Shown here: positions 62,764 through 64,000 of the stretch, in pieces
How positions within the stretch are numbered: position 1 is the first letter of the stretch
Layout: each line of letters begins with the position of its first letter
Source: Hydrogenophaga sp. NFH-34
Lineage (GTDB): Bacteria > Pseudomonadota > Gammaproteobacteria > Burkholderiales > Burkholderiaceae_C
NCBI RefSeq assembly: GCF_021401345.1
Contig: NZ_JACBGE010000009.1
Location: 114,813 to 178,812 of the forward strand
Reading direction: 5' to 3'
Length of the DNA stretch: 64,000 nt
Position numbers and translations under genes: made by a program
Notes under the pieces: generated by a model
Databases searched by the model: none
Told to the model about the DNA's origin: nothing
What the model saw: the letters and a program-made list of their open reading frames with translations, nothing else

Positions 62764-63876
62764 TCAGTGGGCGACCGCGCCACCAGCGCCCTTGGGCACG
62801 CGTACCGACTCCACCAGATCCTGGATGTGCGCCGGCACCGGCTTGGAAGCCTTGCTCACGAGGTAGGCAACGAGGAAGTTCACCAGCGCCCCCACGGTAC
62901 CAAAGCCTTCCGGCGAGATGCCGAAGAAGCCATTGTTGCCGCCGACCAGGCCCAGGTACTCGGTGCCCTTGATGAAGAAGATCCCCTTGTGGGCAAACAC
63001 GTAGAACAGCACCACAAACAGGCCCGCCAGCATGCCGGCGGTGGCGCCCTTGTCGTTGATGCTCTTGCTGAAGATGCCCATCATGATCGCGGGGAAGATG
63101 GTCGAAGCCGCGATACCGAAGGCCAGCGCCACGGTACCCGCCGCGAAGCTTGGTGGATTCAACCCCAGCCAACCCGAGATCACGATCGCCACGGCCATGG
63201 CCACCTTGCCGGCAAAGAGCTCACCCTTTTCGGAAATATCGGGTTTGAAAACGCCCTTGATCAGGTCGTGCGAAACCGCCGAGGAGATGGCCATCAGCAG
63301 GCCGGCCGCGGTCGACAGCGCCGCCGCCAGACCACCGGCAGCGACCAGTGCGATCACCCAGTTGGGCAGTTGGGCAATTTCGGGGTTGGCCAGCACGATG
63401 ATGTCGGCATTCACCGTCAGTTCGTTGCCCTTCCAGCCCGCGGCTTCGGCCTTGGCCTTCACGGCTTCGTTCTTGGTGGCGTCGTTGTAGAACTGGATGC
63501 GGCCATCACCGTTCTTGTCTGCAAACTTCAGCAGGCCGGTCTGTTCCCAGCGCTTCATCCAGTCGGGCCGCTCCTCGTACTTCAGACTGGCGTCGGCCGC
63601 AAACAGGTCGGCATTGCCCTTGACCACGTCGGACTTCACGACCATCTGACCGTCGGGACCACTGCCCAGGCCCACGGCGGTATTGACCGTACCGAAAAGG
63701 TTCAGGCGGGCCATGGCGCCCACGGACGGGGCCGTGGTGTACAGCAGGGCAATGAACACCAGCGCCCAGCCGGCCGACATGCGTGCATCGGCCACCTTGG
63801 GCACGGTGAAGAAGCGCACAATCACGTGCGGCAGACCGGCGGTACCGATCATCAGCGACAGCGTGAAGCAGAACAT
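62764..63876 (-). pseudogene. VC_2705-type sodium:solute symporter, 5' part missing
   Basis: C-terminal 370 residues of an SSS symporter paralogous to the gene at 47586: MFCFTLSLMIGTAGLPHVIVRFFTVP start of homology, AAALSTAAGLL Na+-site motif, and C-terminal QDLVESVRVPKG. It has the same internal EF-hand-like loop (DKNGDGRIQFYN, 63484-63519). The reading frame continues to 63975 but upstream residues (RIP, PLLR, VGAHP) have no resemblance to the family, and the DNA is GC-poor from about 63877. So the N-terminal six or so helices are absent: interrupted gene, rearranged or misassembled end. Confidence 0.7.
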
Positions 63877-64000
63877 GTTGGGTATTCGTAAAAGCGGGTG
63901 GGCGCCAACAATGGGCTGATGTATGTCACGCCAGCCAGAAGTCGTAAAACAGTGTTGCAAACATTGTCGCTTCACTGTACAGTTACGCTATCGAAAATCG
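63875..64000. other. Unrelated lower-GC DNA at the right edge, possible end of a mobile element
   Basis: From about 63875 the sequence drops to about half GC from over 65%, and lacks the family's coding continuation. It contains TGTACAGTTACG (63976-63987) and TTCGTAAAAGCG (63884-63895), not part of a recognised gene. The junction follows GAAC (63871-63874), the tetranucleotide next to which IS91-type elements insert, but no transposase is in the window and the assignment is only a guess. Confidence 0.35.

Noticed and set aside
63875..64000. Claim of a specific insertion-sequence family at the right edge
   Set aside because: Only a GAAC boundary and composition change are visible; no transposase or full terminal repeat can be seen, so the family is not named.

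Overview
This is a 64 kb GC-rich chromosomal window, almost certainly from a betaproteobacterium of the order Burkholderiales, most likely family Comamonadaceae (Hydrogenophaga- or Acidovorax-like). The evidence is the order alaA-hom-thrC-mobB-moeA-moaD, 6S RNA directly behind zapA, a TctC/Bug-type receptor, a SWIB protein with a lysine/alanine-rich N-terminus, a DUF1631 protein, and the VC_2705-type symporter plus DUF4212 pair. This placement is inference from gene content; no rRNA is present.

Layout. 1-7091 (minus) is a B12 uptake and salvage operon: TonB receptor btuB, cobyrinate diamide synthase, a BtuF-like protein without a signal peptide, cobU, a secreted BtuF, btuC and a btuD cut by the window edge. 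It sits behind a cobalamin riboswitch (7187-7365), and most of its genes overlap by 4 bp. 7468-8327 (plus) holds a ZapB-like protein, ZapA and 6S RNA. 8377-10451 holds a TauE/SafE permease, RraA and the SWIB protein. 10578-21537 is an accessory catabolic island. A TPP enzyme diverges from a TetR regulator, followed by a TctCBA transporter, two sugar-phosphate-isomerase-like TIM barrels, an enolase-superfamily enzyme with a muconate-lactonizing-type residue set, a Gfo/Idh/MocA dehydrogenase and a DUF993 protein. Near-identical palindromes lie in the two control regions. I do not recognise the substrate.

21566-28389 holds an MFS transporter with a divergent AraC regulator, an ArsC-family protein, a coniferyl-aldehyde-dehydrogenase-type enzyme and a DUF1631 protein. 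28588-40061 is mostly minus-strand housekeeping: ClpB behind a sigma-32-like promoter, a GNAT protein, moaE, moaD, moeA, mobB, thrC, hom and alaA, with a dapA-type gene on plus. 40189-43836 (plus) holds an Mth938-like protein, a peroxiredoxin, a candidate small RNA, PIN-PhoH and an AraC regulator. 43852-47418 (minus) holds a VOC protein, dnaB and rplI-rpsR-priB-rpsF.

47586-58593 looks like an acetate/carbon-sensing and transport locus: symporter plus DUF4212, a TPR protein, a cNMP-CBS-DUF294 protein on the opposite strand, and a compact minus operon of a symporter-fused histidine kinase, a stand-alone receiver and a membrane PAS/degenerate-kinase/DEDDh exonuclease fusion. This is the most unusual protein set in the window. 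58773-62237 holds divergent ppsA and its regulator ppsR. The right edge carries a small membrane protein and a second VC_2705-type symporter whose 5' part is replaced by lower-GC unrelated DNA at about 63875, which suggests an insertion or rearrangement.
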